In this document: one piece after another, positions 23,937 through 34,449 of the stretch | How the letters are laid out: the number at the start of each line of letters is the position of its first letter | How positions within the stretch are numbered: the stretch's first letter is position 1 | Made by a program: the position numbers and the translations under genes | From: Entomohabitans teleogrylli | Lineage (GTDB): Bacteria > Pseudomonadota > Gammaproteobacteria > Enterobacterales > Enterobacteriaceae | DNA: 64,000 nucleotides | Direction of reading: 5' to 3' | NCBI RefSeq assembly: GCF_001484765.1 | Contig: NZ_KQ947380.1 | Span: forward strand, 186,001-250,000 | The notes under the pieces: model-generated | Database searches by the model: none | Told to the model about the DNA's origin: nothing | The model's input: only the letters and a program-made list of their open reading frames with translations

Positions 23937-24311
23937 ATGACAAAACGCGCAACATCCCTGTGGCTGGCACTGACGCTGGCCTGTAGCGCAATGAGTATTG
24001 TGCCGGCTCACGCCGCCCCTTCTGCGCCCGCTGCCGAAAAAGCCGTTGCATCGGCGGCGAAAACACCTCCGGGCGCGTCTAAGGCGCCAGCGGAAACGCG
24101 TGCTCTTGCGGACAGTGAAATGGTCAGTATCAACAGCGCCAGTGCCGAAATGCTGGCGGAATCGCTTAATGGCGTCGGGCTGAAGAAGGCGCAGGCCATT
24201 GTTAGCTACCGGGAGGCCAACGGCCCATTCAACTCGGTTGATGAACTCCGATCGGTCCCCGGGATAGGTAACGCGCTGGTAGAGCGAAATCTGCCGCGCC
24301 TCAAACTCTGA
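23937..24311 (+). CDS. ybaV: ComEA-like helix-hairpin-helix protein YbaV
   Basis: A 124-residue protein with a signal peptide (MTKRATSLWLALTLACSAMSIVPAHA) and an Ala/Pro/Lys-rich linker. The C-terminal tandem helix-hairpin-helix domain of the ComEA type runs SINSASAEMLAESLNGVGLKKAQAIVSYR to SVPGIGNALVERN. ComEA proteins bind DNA outside the cytoplasmic membrane in competent bacteria; no role in DNA uptake is established for YbaV. The ATG follows AAGGAG at good spacing. It is close in length to E. coli YbaV (123 residues). Confidence 0.93.
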   Translation: MTKRATSLWLALTLACSAMSIVPAHAAPSAPAAEKAVASAAKTPPGASKAPAETRALADSEMVSINSASAEMLAESLNGVGLKKAQAIVSYREANGPFNSVDELRSVPGIGNALVERNLPRLKL

Positions 24312-24414
24312 TTCCGGACGGCTGGCGCTGGCGCCAGTTTTTGCTACGCTGTAGAGGTCGTACCAGTTGGGCGACCTCTGTCACTACAACAATAATGCTA
24401 CAGGTTGAGACGCT

Positions 24415-24819
24415 ATGCAGACGCAAATCAAAGTCCGGGGTTATCATCTGGATGTATACCAGCATGTCAACAACGCCCGTTATCTGGAGTTTCTTGAAGA
24501 GGCCCGCTGGGATGGCCTTGACCAGGAAGAGGGATTCCAGTGGATGACGGCCAATCAGATTGCCTTCGTGGTAGTCAATATCAATATCAACTACCGTAAA
24601 CCGGCGGTGCTCGGGGATGTGCTGACGGTGACAAGCCAGGTGCAGCAACTGAACGGTAAGAGCGGGGTGCTCAGTCAGGTGATTACTCTTGAGCCGGAAG
24701 GGCAGGTGGTTGCCGATGCATTAATCACCTTCGTGTGTATCGATCTGAAAACCCAGAAGGCGCTGGCGCTGGAAGGGGAGTTGCGTGCAAAACTTGAAGG
24801 TATGATCGGCAAAGCCTGA
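24415..24819 (+). CDS. fadM: Long-chain acyl-CoA thioesterase FadM (YbaW)
   Basis: A 134-residue single hotdog-fold thioesterase of the 4HBT type, closely matching E. coli FadM (132 residues): MQTQIKVRGYHLDVYQHVNNARYLEFLEEARWD. It hydrolyses long-chain acyl-CoA, with a role in oleate degradation; FadM belongs to the FadR regulon in E. coli. I did not locate a FadR site with confidence. It is convergent with queC, with a hairpin between them. Confidence 0.95.
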   Translation: MQTQIKVRGYHLDVYQHVNNARYLEFLEEARWDGLDQEEGFQWMTANQIAFVVVNININYRKPAVLGDVLTVTSQVQQLNGKSGVLSQVITLEPEGQVVADALITFVCIDLKTQKALALEGELRAKLEGMIGKA

Positions 24820-24837
24820 GCCGCTACCTGATTTCAC

Positions 24838-24860
24838 GGAACGCGGAAAGCCCGCGTTCC
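24838..24860. terminator. Hairpin between convergent fadM and queC
   Basis: GGAACGCG pairs with CGCGTTCC around a short loop. There is no T-run on either side, so its termination strength is uncertain. Confidence 0.5.
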
Positions 24861-24867
24861 GTCAGAG

Positions 24868-25563
24868 CTAGCACAGGCCGGTTTTACGCTTCATTTCCGC
24901 CATAATGCCCGTTTTGTCTGCCAGGTAACGCTGCAGGCCGTGCGCACGCAGATGGCAGGCCGCACACTCGCCACATCCCTCGCCGGCAATGCCGTTATAG
25001 CAGGTCAGGGTATTGAGGCGCACGACATCGAGTTTTCCCCAGTAATCGGCAAGCGCCCAGGTTTCCGCTTTATCCAGCCACATCAGCGGCGTTTCAAAAC
25101 GCACATCTCGCGCCATGCCCAGCGTCACCGCATGATTGAGCGCCCTGACGAATTCGTCGCGACAGTCCGGATAGCCAGAGAAATCGGTTTCACAAACGCC
25201 GGTAATCACCGCCTGCGCCTGAACCTGATAAGCATAAATCGCCGCCAGCGTCAGAAACAGAATGTTGCGCCCAGGTACAAAGGTGTTCGGGATACCGCTG
25301 GCGTCAGGCTGGTAGTCCGGCACCGGAATACTGTCCCGGGTCAGACTACTGATCGCCAGTTCGTTGAGCAACGTGACGTCCAGTATCTTATGAGCCCGGG
25401 CGCCGAGGGTGGCGGCCAGCTCACGGGCGATGTCGATCTCTGCGCGGTGGCGCTGCCCGTAGTCGAACGTCACACAGTGCACTTCATCGTACTGATGAAG
25501 CGCCTGAATCAGGCAGGTAGTGGAATCCTGTCCGCCGCTGAATACCACAACTGCGCGTTTCAT
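24868..25563 (-). CDS. queC: 7-cyano-7-deazaguanine synthase QueC
   Basis: A 231-residue PP-loop ATPase, the same length as E. coli QueC, that converts 7-carboxy-7-deazaguanine to preQ0 in queuosine biosynthesis. The ATP motif SGGQDSTT is at the N-terminus and the zinc-binding cysteines are in [15 protein letters not shown] and [19 protein letters not shown]. The start ATG follows GGGGTT. It is in a single-gene arrangement, convergent with fadM. Confidence 0.97.
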   Translation of the reverse strand: MKRAVVVFSGGQDSTTCLIQALHQYDEVHCVTFDYGQRHRAEIDIARELAATLGARAHKILDVTLLNELAISSLTRDSIPVPDYQPDASGIPNTFVPGRNILFLTLAAIYAYQVQAQAVITGVCETDFSGYPDCRDEFVRALNHAVTLGMARDVRFETPLMWLDKAETWALADYWGKLDVVRLNTLTCYNGIAGEGCGECAACHLRAHGLQRYLADKTGIMAEMKRKTGLC

Positions 25564-25629
25564 AGATAACCCCGTCTCTCATAAAAAGGCCCGTATGGTA
25601 CCGCTCATCCGCGCCGGCGACCAGCTCCT

Positions 25630-27333
25630 TCACGGGATTTCCGGCGGCGGCAACCAGGCCCTGTTGAAATCGAACCAGCCACGGGCGTTGAGCATAATGC
25701 CGTTAACCCCCGGCGGCGCGCTGATCTGGTAACGATAATTGAACAGTGGGGTCAGAATAGCGTCCTCCATCAGCGCGCTGAAGACTGATGCCAGACTCTC
25801 GCAGCGCGAGGTTTCGCCATGGAGACTTTGTACAGCATCCAGCGTAGCCTGCAGATGCGCATAGCGGGAGCCGGTGAGCAGGTGAGGCCAGAGCGTATCA
25901 CTGCGCAGCCACTGCTCAAGGGTGTATTCCGCCGATTCGCCGATTAGCCTGTCGCCCATCACGATATCTGCCTGCGCCAGGCGCTGACACCCTTCCCAGG
26001 TTTTGGCCGGGTGAAATAGCACTTCTAACCGACAGCCGTAGCGCTCAAGGTGCAGACGAAGTTGTTGCGCCATGATGTGGAGCTCCACCGGCAGATGGTA
26101 GAGCAGGGTCAGGGTTTCCGGCAGCGGGACAGGCTCAACGTCCTCCATCTCCGGTACCGGCCAGCCAGGAAGCAGGCTGGCGCTGGGAGTTATCAGGGAT
26201 TCATTGAGCGGTAAAGTATTCAGGATATCGCTGTGATGGATCAGGGCCATTAGCCATTTTGCCTGGGAAACCGACAGGGCGCTGTTCTGGCGAATCGCCA
26301 TATAGCAGAACCCCAGGCTGATGCTGTTGCTGACTGGCCGCAGGTGCACCAGCTCTTCCGGCTGGCCGATAGCGATTTGCACCGGGTGGCGACAACTGGT
26401 ACCCAGTTCCCTGTCGAACAATTGTGGGGTGATCCAGTATTCAATGGCGGCGAGGAACGGGTGCTGCAGATGGTAGCGATCGTGCGCTTCCAGCCGCACC
26501 AGCGATGCGCCAAAACGGGTGATACGCCAGGGGCCGCAGCCCGTTTGCGGGTCATCGGGGTGCGCCAGACCGCTACAGTAGCTGGCAAGCCGGTGCGCCA
26601 GCCAGCGATCGGGACGGTGGAGGAGGAAGCGCAGCGTCCAGGGATGAGGGATATCTATTTTTTTCACGCTGGCAAACAGGCGCCCCATCGCCGGTTGCGT
26701 TAGCAACTGTTGCAGACGGCGCCGGAGCTGGTCGGTGGTGACTTTCTCACCGTTATGCCAGAACAGCGTGGAGCGAATCACAAACTGCCAGCACAGGCCA
26801 TCCGCGGAAATTGTCCAGTGGTGGGCAAGATCGGGCTGTGGCTGTGAGTGGCTGTCGTCAAAGCGGGTCAAACCGGCGAAAACCTGGCTGGCCAGATGCT
26901 GTTCCGCTCTGCCGGGAAGAAAACCGGGCGTCAACGCGTCCAGGGGGCGGTAATAGGGGATGCGTAGCGTCGGCGTATCGTTCTGCCAGTGTCCGCCCAG
27001 AAACGGCTGCAGAGCCTGGCGTAACTGTTCCGGCGCCAGTTGCGCCAGCTCCAGCGCATTCTGCTGTTGGCCTTTATTGAGCACACTTTCCATCATCGAC
27101 GCCCTGACCTCCTGCGGCGTGGCGAGAAAGGTCAGCGTGCCGCGTTTACCGCGGCCGGAGCTGGCCTGCCAGCTTAACCAGCCGGCGTCGGTCAACTGAC
27201 GCAGCAGTGTACGGATATGGCGTTCGCTACAGTAGCAGCGGGTCGCCAGCTCCGCGACCGTTACCTGCTGGATTTGCCCCTGTGAGGGGGACCACAGGCG
27301 CTGGAATTGATTGAGTCGGTTCAGTAAGCGCAT
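25630..27333 (-). CDS. ybaE: SgrR-like transcriptional regulator with solute-binding domain (YbaE)
   Basis: A 567-residue protein (E. coli YbaE is 566 as I recall). The N-terminal winged helix (about 1-110, VTVAELATRCYCSERHIRTLLRQLTDAGWLSW) is fused to a domain resembling periplasmic oligopeptide-binding proteins of family 5 (about 160-560). The architecture is that of SgrR, which senses sugar-phosphate stress; the ligand of YbaE is unknown. Being fused to a DNA-binding domain and lacking a signal peptide, the solute-binding part acts in the cytoplasm. It is divergent from cof. Confidence 0.9.
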   Translation of the reverse strand: MRLLNRLNQFQRLWSPSQGQIQQVTVAELATRCYCSERHIRTLLRQLTDAGWLSWQASSGRGKRGTLTFLATPQEVRASMMESVLNKGQQQNALELAQLAPEQLRQALQPFLGGHWQNDTPTLRIPYYRPLDALTPGFLPGRAEQHLASQVFAGLTRFDDSHSQPQPDLAHHWTISADGLCWQFVIRSTLFWHNGEKVTTDQLRRRLQQLLTQPAMGRLFASVKKIDIPHPWTLRFLLHRPDRWLAHRLASYCSGLAHPDDPQTGCGPWRITRFGASLVRLEAHDRYHLQHPFLAAIEYWITPQLFDRELGTSCRHPVQIAIGQPEELVHLRPVSNSISLGFCYMAIRQNSALSVSQAKWLMALIHHSDILNTLPLNESLITPSASLLPGWPVPEMEDVEPVPLPETLTLLYHLPVELHIMAQQLRLHLERYGCRLEVLFHPAKTWEGCQRLAQADIVMGDRLIGESAEYTLEQWLRSDTLWPHLLTGSRYAHLQATLDAVQSLHGETSRCESLASVFSALMEDAILTPLFNYRYQISAPPGVNGIMLNARGWFDFNRAWLPPPEIP

Positions 27334-27436
27334 GTCAGAAAACCCGGAACAATTTTCTCCAACTATTCACTATTAGTTCCGTATATAACAGGTAATACTT
27401 TCCGGCATGTTACCGGCATCACAAACGGGAGTGGCA

Positions 27437-28255
27437 ATGGCGCGACTGGCGGCTTTTGATATGGATGGGACTTTGCTGATGGCGAATCATCGTCTTGGCG
27501 ATGAAACCATTCGCACTCTGCGGCGGCTGCGGGATTACGATGTCACGCTGGCGTTCGCCACCGGCCGGCATGCTCTGGAAATGCGTCATCTGCTTGCCGG
27601 CTATGAACTGGATGCCTGGATGATCACCGGCAACGGCACGCGTATCCACAGCGCCGACGGAGAAGTATTATACCGTCACGATCTGGCGCCGGAAGTGGCG
27701 GAAATAGTATTGCAGCGCAACTGGAATACCCGGGCCAGCGTCCACGTTTTTAATGACAGCGGCTGGCTGACCGGGGAGTCGCGCCCGGAGATGCTGGCAG
27801 CCCATGCGCTGAGCGGATTCCGTTACCAGCTAACGGAGCTGAAAACGATCCCGGCGCATCTGGTCAGCAAGATCTGTTTTTGCGGCGACCATGACGATCT
27901 GCGCCAGTTGCAGGAGCAGCTTGCTCAATGCACTGGCGATGCGGCGCACCTGTGCTTTTCGGCTTTTGACTGCCTGGAAGTGTTACCCCGGGGTTGTAAT
28001 AAAGGGGCGGCGCTGGCAGTGCTTGGCGAAAGGCTGGGCATTGCGCTGAGCGACTGTATGGCGTTTGGCGATGCGATGAACGATCGGGAAATGCTGTCGC
28101 TGGTGGGGCATGGTTTCATCATGGGTAATGCCATGCCGCAACTGAAGGCGGAGCTCCCCCATCTACCCGTGATAGGCCACTGCAATCAGCAGGCGGTTTC
28201 ACATTATTTGACGAGTTGGCTGGATCAAAAAAACCTTACTTATTCCCCCGAATGA
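27437..28255 (+). CDS. cof: HMP-PP phosphatase / HAD-IIB hydrolase Cof
   Basis: A 272-residue HAD-superfamily phosphatase, the same length as E. coli Cof. Motif I is [10 protein letters not shown], motif II is ATGR, motif III includes the lysine of CNKGAAL and motif IV is [13 protein letters not shown]. coli Cof hydrolyses hydroxymethylpyrimidine pyrophosphate and other small phosphates such as pyridoxal phosphate. I start at [11 protein letters not shown]; an upstream in-frame ATG adds ten residues but lacks family support. It is divergent from ybaE and followed by a terminator. Confidence 0.95.
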   Translation: MARLAAFDMDGTLLMANHRLGDETIRTLRRLRDYDVTLAFATGRHALEMRHLLAGYELDAWMITGNGTRIHSADGEVLYRHDLAPEVAEIVLQRNWNTRASVHVFNDSGWLTGESRPEMLAAHALSGFRYQLTELKTIPAHLVSKICFCGDHDDLRQLQEQLAQCTGDAAHLCFSAFDCLEVLPRGCNKGAALAVLGERLGIALSDCMAFGDAMNDREMLSLVGHGFIMGNAMPQLKAELPHLPVIGHCNQQAVSHYLTSWLDQKNLTYSPE

Positions 28256-28272
28256 ACAAGGCCCTTTCAGCA

Positions 28273-28299
28273 AGCCGGGAACTATCCCGGCTTTTTTTG
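28273..28299 (+). terminator. cof terminator
   Basis: AGCCGGGA-ACTA-TCCCGGCT hairpin followed by six further T. Confidence 0.85.
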
Positions 28300-28408
28300 T
28301 TTTGTCGCCGGTGATTTTACCGTTCCTCGCCGTGGACTGGCGCTAAAATGCCGCGCTTTAGCCTGCATGGTGTGGCTATAATAGAAAAAATTTCTCCGGA
28401 GCAGGGCA

Positions 28409-28870
28409 ATGATAGATAAAACAGATCGCAAGCTGCTGGCGCTGCTGCAAAAAGACTGTACCCTCTCGCTACAGGCGCTGGCGGATGCCGTAAACCTGAC
28501 CACCACCCCGTGCTGGAAACGCCTGAAACGTCTCGAAGAAGAGGGGGTTATTCGCGGCCATGTCGCGCTGGTTGATGCGGAAAAGGTCGGCCTGGGCCTG
28601 ACGGCTTTTGTGTTAATTAAAACCCAGCATCATAGCAAATCCTGGTATTGCGACTTTGTACAGGCGGTGGAAGATCTGCCGGAAGTCCTCGGGTTCTGGC
28701 GCATGGCCGGGGAGTATGATTATTTGATGCGCGTGCAGGTGGCGGATATGAAGCGCTATGACGATTTTTATAAACGTCTGGTGAACCGGGTGCCTGGACT
28801 GAGCGATGTTACTTCGAGTTTTGCGATGGAACAGATAAAATACACAACAGCCCTGCCGCTGGACGGATGA
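28409..28870 (+). CDS. decR: Lrp/AsnC-family regulator DecR (YbaO)
   Basis: A 153-residue Lrp/AsnC-type regulator closely matching E. coli YbaO/DecR: N-terminal helix-turn-helix ([43 protein letters not shown]) and C-terminal RAM ligand-binding domain (about 70-150). In E. coli it activates the cysteine desulfidase operon cyuPA (yhaOM). That operon is not in this window. It is upstream of and co-oriented with mdlAB, with about 80 bp between. Confidence 0.94.
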   Translation: MIDKTDRKLLALLQKDCTLSLQALADAVNLTTTPCWKRLKRLEEEGVIRGHVALVDAEKVGLGLTAFVLIKTQHHSKSWYCDFVQAVEDLPEVLGFWRMAGEYDYLMRVQVADMKRYDDFYKRLVNRVPGLSDVTSSFAMEQIKYTTALPLDG

Positions 28871-28949
28871 TTTCTCTGTTCACGGCCTCCGGATATGCTC
28901 AAATCTTCTGCTATCCATACAGTTGAAGGTCATTCAGGATAACAACCGC

Positions 28950-30719
28950 GTGCGACTATTTGTTCAGTTAAGCTGGTACTTCCGCCGGGAGTGGCGCCGC
29001 TATTCAGGCGCTGTGGCCCTGCTGATTATCATCGCTATGTTACAGCTCATTCCCCCCCGGCTGGTGGGAGTGATTGTTGATGGCGTCACCCGCGATCTTT
29101 ACACCGGCAGCCAGGTGCTGATGTGGATTGGGGTGATGATTTTGATCGCGGTCGTGGTTTACCTGTTGCGTTATGTATGGCGCGTGCTGCTGTTCGGCGC
29201 GTCTTATCGGCTTGCCGTTGAATTACGTGAAGATTTCTATCGCCAGTTGAGCCGCCAGCATCCGGCGTTTTATCTGCGTCACCGTACCGGCGATCTGATG
29301 GCGCGCGCCACCAACGATGTCGACCGGGTGGTATTTGCCGCCGGGGAGGGGGTGCTGACGCTGGTGGATTCGCTGGTTATGGGGTGCGCGGTGCTGATTG
29401 TGATGAGCACCCAGATAAGCTGGCAGTTGACGCTGCTGGCGCTGCTGCCGATGCCGGTGATGGCGCTGTTCATCAAACGCTACGGCGACCTGTTGCATGA
29501 GCGCTTTAAGCTGGCGCAGGCGGCGTTCTCCTCCCTTAATGACCGTACTCAGGAGAGCCTGACCAGTATCCGGATGATTAAGGCGTTTGGCCTCGAGGAT
29601 CGTCAGTCAGCGCTGTTTGCCGCTGACGCCAGGGAAACCGGCGAGAAAAATATGCGCGTTGCCCGGGTGGACGCGCGCTTTGATCCGACCATCTACATTG
29701 CAATCGGGATGGCTAATTTGCTGGCTATCGGCGGCGGTAGCTGGATGGTCGTTAACGGCGCGATGACCCTCGGGCAACTGACCAGTTTTGCCATGTATCT
29801 TGGGCTGATGATCTGGCCGATGCTGGCGCTGGCGTGGATGTTTAATATTGTCGAGCGCGGCAGCGCCGCTTACAGCCGTATTCGCGCCCTGCTTGACGAG
29901 GCGCCGGTAGTGGTCGATGGCGCGGGGGAACTGCCCGCCGGGCGTGGAACGCTACAGGTGGATATCGCGGCATTCTGCTATCCGCAGGCGGAGCGACCGG
30001 CGCTGGAGCTGGTTAATTTTTCCCTCAGCCCGGGCCAGATGCTCGGGCTGTGCGGACCGACCGGCGCCGGGAAGAGTACGCTGCTGGCGTTGATTCAGCG
30101 CCATTATGACATTCAGCAGGGGGAGATTCGTTTTCACAACCTGCCGCTGAGTCAGTTGCGCATTAACAGCTGGCGCAGCCGTCTGGCGGTGGTCAGTCAG
30201 ACGCCTTTTCTGTTTTCCGATACTGTCGCCAGCAATATTGCCCTCGGCAGGCCCGACGCGACGCAGCAGGATATTGAGCAGGTAGCCCAGCTGGCCTGCG
30301 TGCATGAAGATATTTTACGCCTGCCTGAAGGATATGACACTCAGGTCGGCGAACGCGGGGTGATGCTTTCCGGCGGGCAGAAACAGCGTATTTCGATCGC
30401 GCGCGCCCTACTGCTGGAGGCGGAAATCCTCATTCTCGACGACGCGCTCTCCGCAGTGGACGGTCGCACAGAACACCAGATTCTGCACAACCTGCGCCAG
30501 TGGGGGGAGGGACGCACGGTTATCATCAGCGCCCACCGCCTGTCGGCATTGACCGAGGCGACGGAGATCCTGGTGATGCAACACGGTCACATCGCCCAGC
30601 GCGGCGACCACGAGACGCTGGCGGCGCAGCGCGGCTGGTATCGCGATATGTACCGTTATCAACAACTGGAGGCCGCGCTGGATGAGGTTCCGCAGGCGAA
30701 TGAGGTGGCCGATGCGTAA
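28950..30719 (+). CDS. mdlA: ABC exporter half-transporter MdlA
   Basis: A 589-residue type IV ABC half-transporter: six membrane helices (about 20-290), then a nucleotide-binding domain with Walker [11 protein letters not shown], signature LSGGQKQR, Walker B ILILDDAL and the H-loop ISAHRLS. Its substrate is unknown; it is presumed to pair with MdlB. I prefer the GTG giving [15 protein letters not shown] because homology to E. coli MdlA (590 residues) starts there and AGGA lies about 10 bp upstream. A TTG nine codons earlier has no ribosome binding site. It overlaps mdlB by 8 bp. Confidence 0.93.
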   Translation: MRLFVQLSWYFRREWRRYSGAVALLIIIAMLQLIPPRLVGVIVDGVTRDLYTGSQVLMWIGVMILIAVVVYLLRYVWRVLLFGASYRLAVELREDFYRQLSRQHPAFYLRHRTGDLMARATNDVDRVVFAAGEGVLTLVDSLVMGCAVLIVMSTQISWQLTLLALLPMPVMALFIKRYGDLLHERFKLAQAAFSSLNDRTQESLTSIRMIKAFGLEDRQSALFAADARETGEKNMRVARVDARFDPTIYIAIGMANLLAIGGGSWMVVNGAMTLGQLTSFAMYLGLMIWPMLALAWMFNIVERGSAAYSRIRALLDEAPVVVDGAGELPAGRGTLQVDIAAFCYPQAERPALELVNFSLSPGQMLGLCGPTGAGKSTLLALIQRHYDIQQGEIRFHNLPLSQLRINSWRSRLAVVSQTPFLFSDTVASNIALGRPDATQQDIEQVAQLACVHEDILRLPEGYDTQVGERGVMLSGGQKQRISIARALLLEAEILILDDALSAVDGRTEHQILHNLRQWGEGRTVIISAHRLSALTEATEILVMQHGHIAQRGDHETLAAQRGWYRDMYRYQQLEAALDEVPQANEVADA

Positions 30720-32484
30720 TTTTGGGCAACTCTGGCCGACCCTGAAACGTCTGCTGGCTTATGGCTCCCCGTGGCGACGACCGCTGATGCTGGCAGTAGC
30801 GCTGTTGTGGATTGCCGCGATTGCTGAGGTCAGTGGCCCGCTACTGATTAGCTATTTTATCGATAATCTGGTGGCGCAGAGCCGCCTGCCGCCTGGGCTG
30901 GTGGCGGGGTTAGCCGCGGCCTACATTCTGCTGCAATTACTCGCGGCTTCGCTGCATTACTGGCAGTCGCTGCTGTTTAACCGGGCGGCGGTCGGGGTGG
31001 TACAACAACTGCGCAGCGATGTGATGGACGCTGCGCTGCGCCAGCCATTGAGTGAGTTCGATGTTCAGCCAGTGGGGCAGTTAATTTCGCGGGTCACAAA
31101 TGACACGGAAGTGATTCGCGATCTGTACGTCACAGTGGTGGCGACAGTACTACGCAGCGCGGCGCTGATTGGCGCGATGCTGGTGGCGATGTTCAGCCTT
31201 GACTGGCGTATGGCGCTGGTGGCGCTGGCCATTTTCCCGGCGGTGTTTATCGTGATGGCGATTTACCAGCGCTACAGTACGCCAATTGTACGGCGAGTGC
31301 GCAGCTATCTGGCGGATATCAACGATAGCTTTAATGAAGTGATCAACGGGATGAGCGTTATCCAGCAGTTTCGCCAGCAGACGCGGTTTGGCGAGCGGAT
31401 GGGCGCCGCCAGTCGCGCTCATTATCTGGCGCGGATGCAGACCCTGAAACTCGATGGCCTGCTGCTGCGGCCATTGCTGAGCCTGTTTTCGGCGCTGGTG
31501 CTGTGCGGTTTGCTGATGCTGTTTGGTTTCAGCGCTAAAGGTTCAATCGAAGTTGGGGTGCTGTATGCCTTTATCAGCTACCTCGGGCGGCTTAACGAAC
31601 CGCTGATTGAGCTGACTACCCAGCAGTCGATGCTGCAACAGGCGGTCGTGGCCGGGGAGCGGGTATTCGAGTTGATGGATCGGCCACGTCAGCACTACGG
31701 AAATGACGCACGCCCGCTGGCGAGCGGTACCATTGATATCCGCGATCTGTCCTTCGCTTACCGGGACGATCGGCTGGTTCTGCAGGATGTCGATCTCCGG
31801 GTCCCTGCGCGTAACTTCGTCGCGCTGGTTGGACATACCGGAAGCGGAAAAAGCACTCTGGCTAACCTGCTGATGGGGTATTACCCGCTGAGCCGCGGGG
31901 AAATTCGTCTCGACGATCGTCCGCTGGAAAGCCTGAGCCATGATGCGCTGCGCCGCGGCGTCGCGATGGTGCAGCAGGATCCGGTGGTGCTGGCGGATTC
32001 GTTTTACGCCAATGTGACGCTTGGTCGGGAGATGAGCGAAGCGCAGGTCTGGCAGGCGCTGGAAACGGTGCAACTGGCCGGGCTGGCGCGCGAACTGCCG
32101 GAGGGTATCCATACCCGCCTGGGCGAACAGGGTAATACCCTGTCGGTGGGGCAAAAGCAGCTACTGGCGCTGGCGCGGGTATTGGTAGAGGCGCCGCAGA
32201 TCCTGATCCTTGATGAGGCGACGGCGAATATCGACTCTGGTACTGAGCAGGCGATTCAGCGGGCGCTGAAGCTTATTCGTCAGCACACCACTTTGGTGGT
32301 GATCGCCCACCGCTTATCGACAATCACTGAAGCGGATACCATTCTGGTGCTGCATCGCGGCCGCGTAGAAGAGCGCGGTAATCACCAGCAACTGCTGGCC
32401 GCCAGGGGGCGTTACTGGCAGATGTACCAGCTCCAGCTTGCCGGTGAAGAGTTGGCGGCGCAGGAAGCTTCCGCCAGCGTCTGA
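30712..32484 (+). CDS. mdlB: ABC exporter half-transporter MdlB
   Basis: A 590-residue half-transporter of the same type as MdlA. Walker A is [10 protein letters not shown] and Walker B is ILILDEAT. The signature is LSVGQKQ, a substitution of the canonical LSGGQ that also occurs in E. coli MdlB (NLSVGQKQL), suggesting one degenerate site in the heterodimer. Its start overlaps the mdlA stop by 8 bp (coupled translation). E. coli MdlB is 593 residues. It precedes glnK by about 260 bp. Confidence 0.95.
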   Translation: MRNFGQLWPTLKRLLAYGSPWRRPLMLAVALLWIAAIAEVSGPLLISYFIDNLVAQSRLPPGLVAGLAAAYILLQLLAASLHYWQSLLFNRAAVGVVQQLRSDVMDAALRQPLSEFDVQPVGQLISRVTNDTEVIRDLYVTVVATVLRSAALIGAMLVAMFSLDWRMALVALAIFPAVFIVMAIYQRYSTPIVRRVRSYLADINDSFNEVINGMSVIQQFRQQTRFGERMGAASRAHYLARMQTLKLDGLLLRPLLSLFSALVLCGLLMLFGFSAKGSIEVGVLYAFISYLGRLNEPLIELTTQQSMLQQAVVAGERVFELMDRPRQHYGNDARPLASGTIDIRDLSFAYRDDRLVLQDVDLRVPARNFVALVGHTGSGKSTLANLLMGYYPLSRGEIRLDDRPLESLSHDALRRGVAMVQQDPVVLADSFYANVTLGREMSEAQVWQALETVQLAGLARELPEGIHTRLGEQGNTLSVGQKQLLALARVLVEAPQILILDEATANIDSGTEQAIQRALKLIRQHTTLVVIAHRLSTITEADTILVLHRGRVEERGNHQQLLAARGRYWQMYQLQLAGEELAAQEASASV

Positions 32485-32547
32485 TGCACCATAACGACGC
32501 GTTGCGCCTGCCGGTTTCGCCGGTGGTGCAATGCGCCCGGGTTCTGC

Positions 32548-32562
32548 GCACTACAATGGTGC
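32548..32562 (+). promoter_or_regulatory. NtrC binding site upstream of glnK
   Basis: GCAC-TACAA-TGGTGC fits the NtrC consensus GCAC-N5-TGGTGC exactly. Its centre lies about 115 bp upstream of the -24 element, a typical enhancer distance. A weaker half-site (GCACCA) is near 32486. Confidence 0.85.
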
Positions 32563-32668
32563 GTTTTTTGTCCATTTATGTCTTTCCTGCCCATTTTCCC
32601 CTCTGTGAAGCGGATTTTCCCGGTTCGCCCCCAACGTAAATACGCATTTACGGCAAGTTTTTCATTTC

Positions 32669-32684
32669 TGGCACGGCCATTGCT
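32669..32684 (+). promoter_or_regulatory. Sigma-54 promoter of glnK-amtB
   Basis: TGGCAC-N5-TTGCT is a consensus -24/-12 element, about 63 bp upstream of the glnK ATG. Confidence 0.9.
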
Positions 32685-32746
32685 TTACCTCAACGGAGTG
32701 ACTCGTGTTCGCTGCGGCTATTACCCAATTCTGACGGAGGGGATTT

Positions 32747-33085
32747 ATGAAGCTGGTTACCGTGGTAATCAAACCATTCAAACTGGAGGACGTTCGCGAA
32801 GCGCTCTCTGCTATTGGTATTCAGGGATTAACGGTGACGGAGGTGAAGGGCTTTGGTCGCCAGAAGGGACATGCGGAGCTTTACCGCGGCGCCGAGTACA
32901 GCGTCAATTTTCTGCCAAAAGTAAAAATCGATGTGGCGATCGCTGACGATCAGCTTGATGAAGTGATCGATGTCATCAGCAAAGCCGCTTATACCGGCAA
33001 GATTGGCGACGGCAAAATTTTTGTCGCCGAACTACAACGCGTTATTCGTATTCGCACCGGCGAAACCGACGAATCCGCACTGTAA
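32747..33085 (+). CDS. glnK: Nitrogen regulatory PII protein GlnK
   Basis: A 112-residue PII protein, the same length as E. coli GlnK. The T-loop YRGAEYSVNFLPK contains the uridylylated Tyr51, and the nucleotide-binding B-loop is YTGKIGDGKIF. It binds 2-oxoglutarate and ADP/ATP and plugs AmtB when nitrogen is sufficient. It is first in glnK-amtB, with GGAGG-type ribosome binding site, sigma-54 promoter and NtrC site upstream, so it should be induced on nitrogen limitation. Confidence 0.98.
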   Translation: MKLVTVVIKPFKLEDVREALSAIGIQGLTVTEVKGFGRQKGHAELYRGAEYSVNFLPKVKIDVAIADDQLDEVIDVISKAAYTGKIGDGKIFVAELQRVIRIRTGETDESAL

Positions 33086-33116
33086 TTTCTGGCTACGCAT
33101 AATGGGGATGGATAAG

Positions 33117-34403
33117 ATGAAAAAACTGACCTGGTTATCAGGCCTCGGCGCTCTGGCTGCTCTGCCTTCGCTTGCCGCCGCCGCGCCTGCCGTTGCCGAC
33201 AAAGCCGACAACGGTTTCATGATGATTTGTACCGCGCTGGTGCTGTTTATGACGATCCCCGGGATCGCGTTGTTCTACGGCGGGCTTATCCGCTCCAAAA
33301 ACGTTCTGTCGATGCTGACGCAGGTTTCGGTTTCATTCGCGCTGGTGTGTATTTTGTGGGTGGTATATGGCTACACCCTGGCGTTCGGCGTCGGCAATAG
33401 CTTTTTCGGCAATTTCGACTGGATCATGCTTAAAGGGATCGACCTAAAAGCGCTGACCGGCTCGTTTTACCAGTATATCCACGTCGCGTTTCAGGGGTCG
33501 TTCGCCTGTATTACTGTCGGCCTGATTGTCGGCGCGCTGGCGGAACGTATTCGTTTTTCGGCGCTGCTGATTTTCGTGGTGGTATGGCTGACCTTCTCTT
33601 ATATTCCGATTGCTCATATGGTGTGGGGTGGCGGTTTGCTTGCCGCTGATGGCGCGCTGGATTTTGCCGGCGGTACCGTGGTGCATATTAACGCGGCGGT
33701 TGCCGGCCTGGTGGGGGCGTATTTGATCGGCAAACGCGTTGGATTCGGCAAAGAGGCCTTTAAACCGCATAACCTGCCGATGGTCTTTATGGGGACAGCG
33801 GTGCTGTATATTGGCTGGTTTGGTTTTAATGCCGGTTCCGCCAGTTCGGCTAACGAAATCGCGGCGCTGGCATTTGTGAATACTGTGGTGGCGACGGCGG
33901 CGGCTATCCTCTCCTGGGTATTTGGCGAATGGGCGCTGCGCGGCAAACCTTCTTTGCTGGGAGCCTGCTCGGGCGCGATCGCCGGGCTGGTGGGTGTAAC
34001 GCCGGCGTGCGGTTTCGTCGGCGTCGGCGGCGCGCTGATCATTGGCCTGGCCTCGGGTCTGGCAGGGCTGTGGGGAGTGACGATGCTTAAGCGCCTGCTG
34101 CGCGTTGACGACCCCTGTGATGTGTTTGGCGTCCACGGCGTTTGCGGGATTGTCGGCTGTATTCTTACCGGGGTCTTTACCGCCACTTCGCTGGGCGGCG
34201 TTGGCTTCGCCGAGGGCGTTTCGATGGGGCGCCAGGTGCTGGTGCAACTGGAAAGTATCGCGATTACCGTTGTCTGGTCCGGCGTGGTGGCGTATATCGC
34301 TTACAAACTGGCGGATATGATAGTTGGGCTGCGGGTGCCGGAAGAGCAGGAGCGCGAAGGGCTGGATGTTAACAGCCACGGTGAGAATGCCTACAACGCC
34401 TGA
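33117..34403 (+). CDS. amtB: Ammonium transporter AmtB
   Basis: A 428-residue protein, the same length as E. coli AmtB, with a signal peptide (MKKLTWLSGLGALAALPSLAAAA) and 11 helices in the mature form. The twin pore histidines are in YIPIAHMVWGGG and VFGVHGVCG. Of three clustered ATGs I choose the third because GGGGA sits 7 bp before it and it gives the E. coli length. It lies 31 bp after glnK and is co-transcribed with it. Confidence 0.97.
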   Translation: MKKLTWLSGLGALAALPSLAAAAPAVADKADNGFMMICTALVLFMTIPGIALFYGGLIRSKNVLSMLTQVSVSFALVCILWVVYGYTLAFGVGNSFFGNFDWIMLKGIDLKALTGSFYQYIHVAFQGSFACITVGLIVGALAERIRFSALLIFVVVWLTFSYIPIAHMVWGGGLLAADGALDFAGGTVVHINAAVAGLVGAYLIGKRVGFGKEAFKPHNLPMVFMGTAVLYIGWFGFNAGSASSANEIAALAFVNTVVATAAAILSWVFGEWALRGKPSLLGACSGAIAGLVGVTPACGFVGVGGALIIGLASGLAGLWGVTMLKRLLRVDDPCDVFGVHGVCGIVGCILTGVFTATSLGGVGFAEGVSMGRQVLVQLESIAITVVWSGVVAYIAYKLADMIVGLRVPEEQEREGLDVNSHGENAYNA

Positions 34404-34412
34404 GTTAATCTC

Positions 34413-34445
34413 AATAATAGAAAAGCGGAGCTTCGGCTCCGCTGC
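34413..34445 (+). terminator. Hairpin after amtB
   Basis: AGCGGAGC-TTCG-GCTCCGCT hairpin 20 bp after the amtB stop. No T-run follows directly; the larger repeat hairpin with a T-run lies 20 bp further on. Confidence 0.5.
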
Positions 34446-34449
34446 GGAT

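Noticed and set aside
28923-28949. TTG start nine codons upstream for MdlA
   Set aside because: No Shine-Dalgarno sequence precedes it and the added residues are not in the E. coli protein; the GTG at 28950 is preferred.
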